Assembly: GCA_015657535.1 (NCBI GenBank)
Contig: JADHZB010001269.1
Span: forward strand, 1,820-12,234
Direction: 5' to 3'
Origin: Nephromyces sp. MM_2019
Taxonomy: Eukaryota > Apicomplexa > Aconoidasida > Nephromycida
DNA: 10,415 nucleotides
The notes under the pieces: generated by a model
Databases searched by the model: none
Seen by the model: only the letters and a program-made list of their open reading frames with translations
Told to the model about the DNA's origin: nothing
Position numbers and translations under genes: made by a program
In this document: positions 8,344-10,415 of the stretch, piece by piece
How the letters are laid out: every line of letters begins with the position of its first letter
Position numbering within the stretch: position 1 is the first letter of the stretch

Positions 8344-8849
8344 TTACCTTGTAAGAATTGGCACACACAGATATAGGTGCTTGGATGGCAAGAAAAACCA
8401 CAGGCGCTTCACGCTAATCTGCACATTATCGCACACACTAGCTTGAAAAGCCACATTCAGGTAGATAAGAGTGCTATTTAGCTCACGTTTTCGTTGTTGT
8501 GCAGTCTTCTTAGCGTTTGCACACGCATATACACATGCTCCTGGTCTCCACATGATACTTTTATGGGTGGATCACGAGATTTTTTTAGTGCAAAATAGCC
8601 GGTGTGTGTTGCAAACCAGTCTTTCGGGCTTTTGTTAGTCATTGCTAGGAAGGAAGCTAGAAAGGGAGGAAGTTTTGTCCACCCATCTTACGTGTTCACA
8701 CACAAAGAAAGCCTCCACAATGAGGTCTCCAGCTCACGCACGAAGATTCCTCGATAGTTTGAAGCTACACTCGTTGGAAAGTTTCTCCATATAAACTTAC
8801 GGTCTATGGCACATACCTGAAGCTGCAACACACAGAATCTCTGTTGCAC
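8344..8849 (-). other. Weak minus-strand reading frames, possible exons of an unrecognised gene
   Basis: A 53-codon open stretch runs from 8849 to 8688. Within it TTGCAG|CTT at 8822 and AACAC|GTAAGA at 8692 would bound a 131-nt exon (contains RKFIWRNFPTSVASNYRGIF). A second frame at 8553-8344 (AKKTAQQRKRELNSTLIYL) ends at ACAAG|GTAACA. The phases do not join at an obvious acceptor and no family is recognised. Open stretches of this length arise often by chance, so this is only a hint. Confidence 0.2.
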
Positions 8850-9274
8850 TCATCTGAAGCTTCTTGAACACGCATACACACACAAAGTCTATTACCCGTA
8901 CTATACCCTGCTTAAATGAACGCAAATAATGTCTTTCTTACTCCCAACCCACCCTTCTTCAGCACACTCGTGCAAACGCACAATTCTCTATTGCCCCCAC
9001 GAAACCCTTCAGCACACAGTTTCACTTTTTCACACAAACTCTATCTACTTCTCCTATTACAGTGTGCAGGCTCAGACTCCTGTCTATACTTTGGTGTATG
9101 TGCAAAGATCGTCGTTTTTCCGCTTTCCTTACACTCCAAGTGATGGCCTAATCAGAGCTTATTCTGGCGGGTTTTCCTGCCTACTTTGCTGCAGCCTATC
9201 TCCTCCTTCCACTCGGTGAAGGAGTCCTAGTTATACTCTAATGAAACTCCAGTAAAGCTGAAGTTCTCAATACC
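8850..9274 (+). promoter_or_regulatory. 5' region of the plus-strand gene
   Basis: Pyrimidine- and CA-rich to about 9060, then mixed sequence. In the frame of the downstream start there are consecutive stops TAA TGA at 9239-9244. Several AG sites (9061-9062, 9193-9194, 9251-9252) could be acceptors of a leader intron. The frames across 8916-9219 differ from the downstream gene's frame or stop before it and show no known domain. Confidence 0.35.
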
Positions 9275-10415
9275 ATGAGGTATGTGTGTGATGTAGTATG
9301 TGTGCTGTAGTGTGCGTGATATGGTGTGCATTGTTTGGTTTTGTGTTGGTGTATGTACATGGTTAGGTGTGTGTAGGTATTTGTGTCTGTATGATGGCGT
9401 GCAATGGTGCCTGATGGCGTGTGTGTATGACGGTATGTACAATGGTGTGTATCTATCTGCTAGTGTATGTATGTTTATGCTTGCGCTAGTATGTGCATGG
9501 TAATCCTATTTATTCTAGTGTATGAGTTAGTGTGGCTCTCGGTGGACGTATCGGTGATGAATCGACTTTTCATCCCGTGTATATACACTGCTGAGCTTAT
9601 GTGCGTGAGTCTGCTTGTGAATGTGTTCTTATGCCTAAAATGAACTCTGAGTGTGTGCATGAACGTCTGAATATGTCTAAGATTAAAGGAGCTATCTTGC
9701 TTAAGCATAGAAGTATGTCATCTGTTCACTTTTTGCATAGCTTGTGTATGTTTGTGTGCATTTGCTGTCATTTTTTAGATGCATTTGATGTATGTACAAA
9801 CGCGCATTATTGTGTGTGTGTTTACGTGTGTATGAAACTTTCAGTGCTTCATTGTTTATATGCTGCATGCTATATCATTCCTCTATTTAAGCCTACCTCA
9901 ATTAGGAATTGTATTCCCATACACAAACTCACGCAGATTCTTGCCACCCACTCTACACCTGCTCTCTCCTCCACCCCTTTCTCCCCTTTACACACACACA
10001 CACAGATCCCCCCCCCCTCCCGCACTACAATTACCCTCTCTTCAAACCCCTCACACACCCCCCATACTACACGTATCCTCTCTTCCTACCCCTCAAACCC
10101 CTCACATACATAAAGACACTCCCCCCCCTCTTACACACAGGTTTTTTCAATCGGTTAAGCGGAGGGCTCAGCAGCCTGAGATTGGCAGGCAACACACACC
10201 CTTCTCCTTCTTTCGTCTCGACTCATTTTTTGGTGGGAAAAGCTCCTTCACTGGGCCTACAGATTTGAGCCTCTCCAGTCTTAACAGGGCAGAAGCGCAG
10301 GTTGAAGGTGATGTCAACGGCAAATACTCAAGAATATCTCAAGAAGCAGATAATCTAGAAGAGCTTCTACCCTATAGCTCGGGAGTTGACGGTGTGTGTG
10401 TGTGTGTGTGTGTGT
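9275..10415 (+). CDS. 5' part of an unrecognised plus-strand gene (runs off the window)
   Basis: Model: coding 9275-9279 (ATG AG), intron 9280-10140, exon 10141-10391, then intron from 10392. The phases match: AG plus the first G of the exon gives Arg2, and the exon ends one base into a codon before GTGTGT. The 83 codons carry no stop and have a composition unlike the surrounding repeats: FFQSVKRRAQQPEIGRQ, then an Phe-rich FSFFRLDSFFGG, then a Ser-rich and acidic stretch ending EADNLEELLPYSSGVD. A soluble, basic-then-acidic N-terminal region is visible, with no signal peptide or membrane segment. Family unknown. The exon is fairly secure; the ATG exon is an inference from phase and upstream stops. 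Confidence 0.5.
9280..10140 (+). other. First intron of the plus-strand gene
   Basis: 861 bp, GTATGT...CACACAG. The 5' half (9280-9870) is TG-rich on the sense strand. The last 250 bp are C/T/A-rich with (CA)7 at 9991-10004 and C10 at 10008-10017, forming a very long polypyrimidine-like tract. Imperfect repeats of cctctcttc..acccctcacac occur between 10036 and 10110. The frames at 9601-10113 and 9909 onward are read-through of this composition. Confidence 0.5.
10141..10391 (+). CDS. Exon 2 of the unrecognised plus-strand gene
   Basis: 251 nt between CACACAG and GTGTGT: one base completing a codon, 83 full codons, and one base opening the next. The other two frames stop early (TAA at 10156, TGA at 10266), whereas this one is open to the donor. 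Local base composition is balanced, in contrast with the C-rich DNA before and GT repeat after. Confidence 0.6.
10392..10415 (+). repeat. (GT)12 microsatellite at the window end
   Basis: Twenty-four bases of pure GT, truncated by the window edge. The predicted exon donor is its first GT. Confidence 0.98.

Noticed and set aside
9864..9870. TGCATGC (and its complement at 2609-2615), an apicomplexan AP2-type motif
   Set aside because: About one chance occurrence of this heptamer is expected on two strands of 10 kb, and neither copy is near a predicted start.
9601..10268. Plus-strand frames of 170 and 119 residues
   Set aside because: The first lies wholly in the predicted intron and the second crosses the acceptor in a frame that stops at 10266, while the exon's other frame stays open to a donor.
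1..10415. CRISPR arrays, tRNA genes, bacterial operons, transposon ends
   Set aside because: Repeats are microsatellites or minisatellites without regular spacers; no tRNA T-loop-like GTTCGA context, no transposase or terminal repeats seen; spliced genes indicate a eukaryote.

Overview
This is a nuclear eukaryotic window, most likely from a protist. It contains one intron-rich gene that can be rebuilt from start to stop, on the minus strand at 6219 down to 1033. It encodes the Hsp70-interacting co-chaperone Hip (ST13/FAM10 family, 444 residues, ten exons). All nine introns are GT..AG, and every splice phase agrees with one continuous frame. The domain order is the Hip N-terminal dimerisation segment, an acidic linker, three TPRs, a charged helix, 22 tandem GGMP tetrapeptides and a C-terminal STI1/DP-like domain. 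Long GGMP arrays are known in Hip of animals and apicomplexans. That, with the intron density, makes an apicomplexan or other alveolate plausible, but the sequence does not prove the lineage.

Layout. 1-1032: no firm gene; CA-rich on the plus strand, probably the Hip 3' flank and possibly part of another minus-strand unit. 1033-6219: Hip, about 26% coding, with introns of 297-796 bp dominated by TG (CA on the plus strand). 6220-6450: A/T-rich 5' flank of Hip. 6448-6720: GC-rich, then GT-rich on the plus strand, with a weak candidate divergent first exon and a 10-bp tandem repeat. 6720-9274: no secure gene; AT-rich, CA-rich, purine/G-rich and mixed segments in turn, with weak minus-strand reading frames at 8344-8850. 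9275 to the window end: the start of a plus-strand gene. Its first coding piece is only ATG-AG, followed by an 861-bp intron (GT-rich, then C/T/A-rich), an 83-codon exon at 10141-10391, and a second intron that opens directly into a (GT)12 run cut by the window edge.

The two genes share no evident pathway; Hip is a cytosolic Hsp70 cofactor and the plus-strand product is not recognised. The most unusual property of the window is its introns: UG-rich in the transcript sense, so that CA or GT richness of the top strand broadly follows gene direction. No new multi-gene system could be supported.
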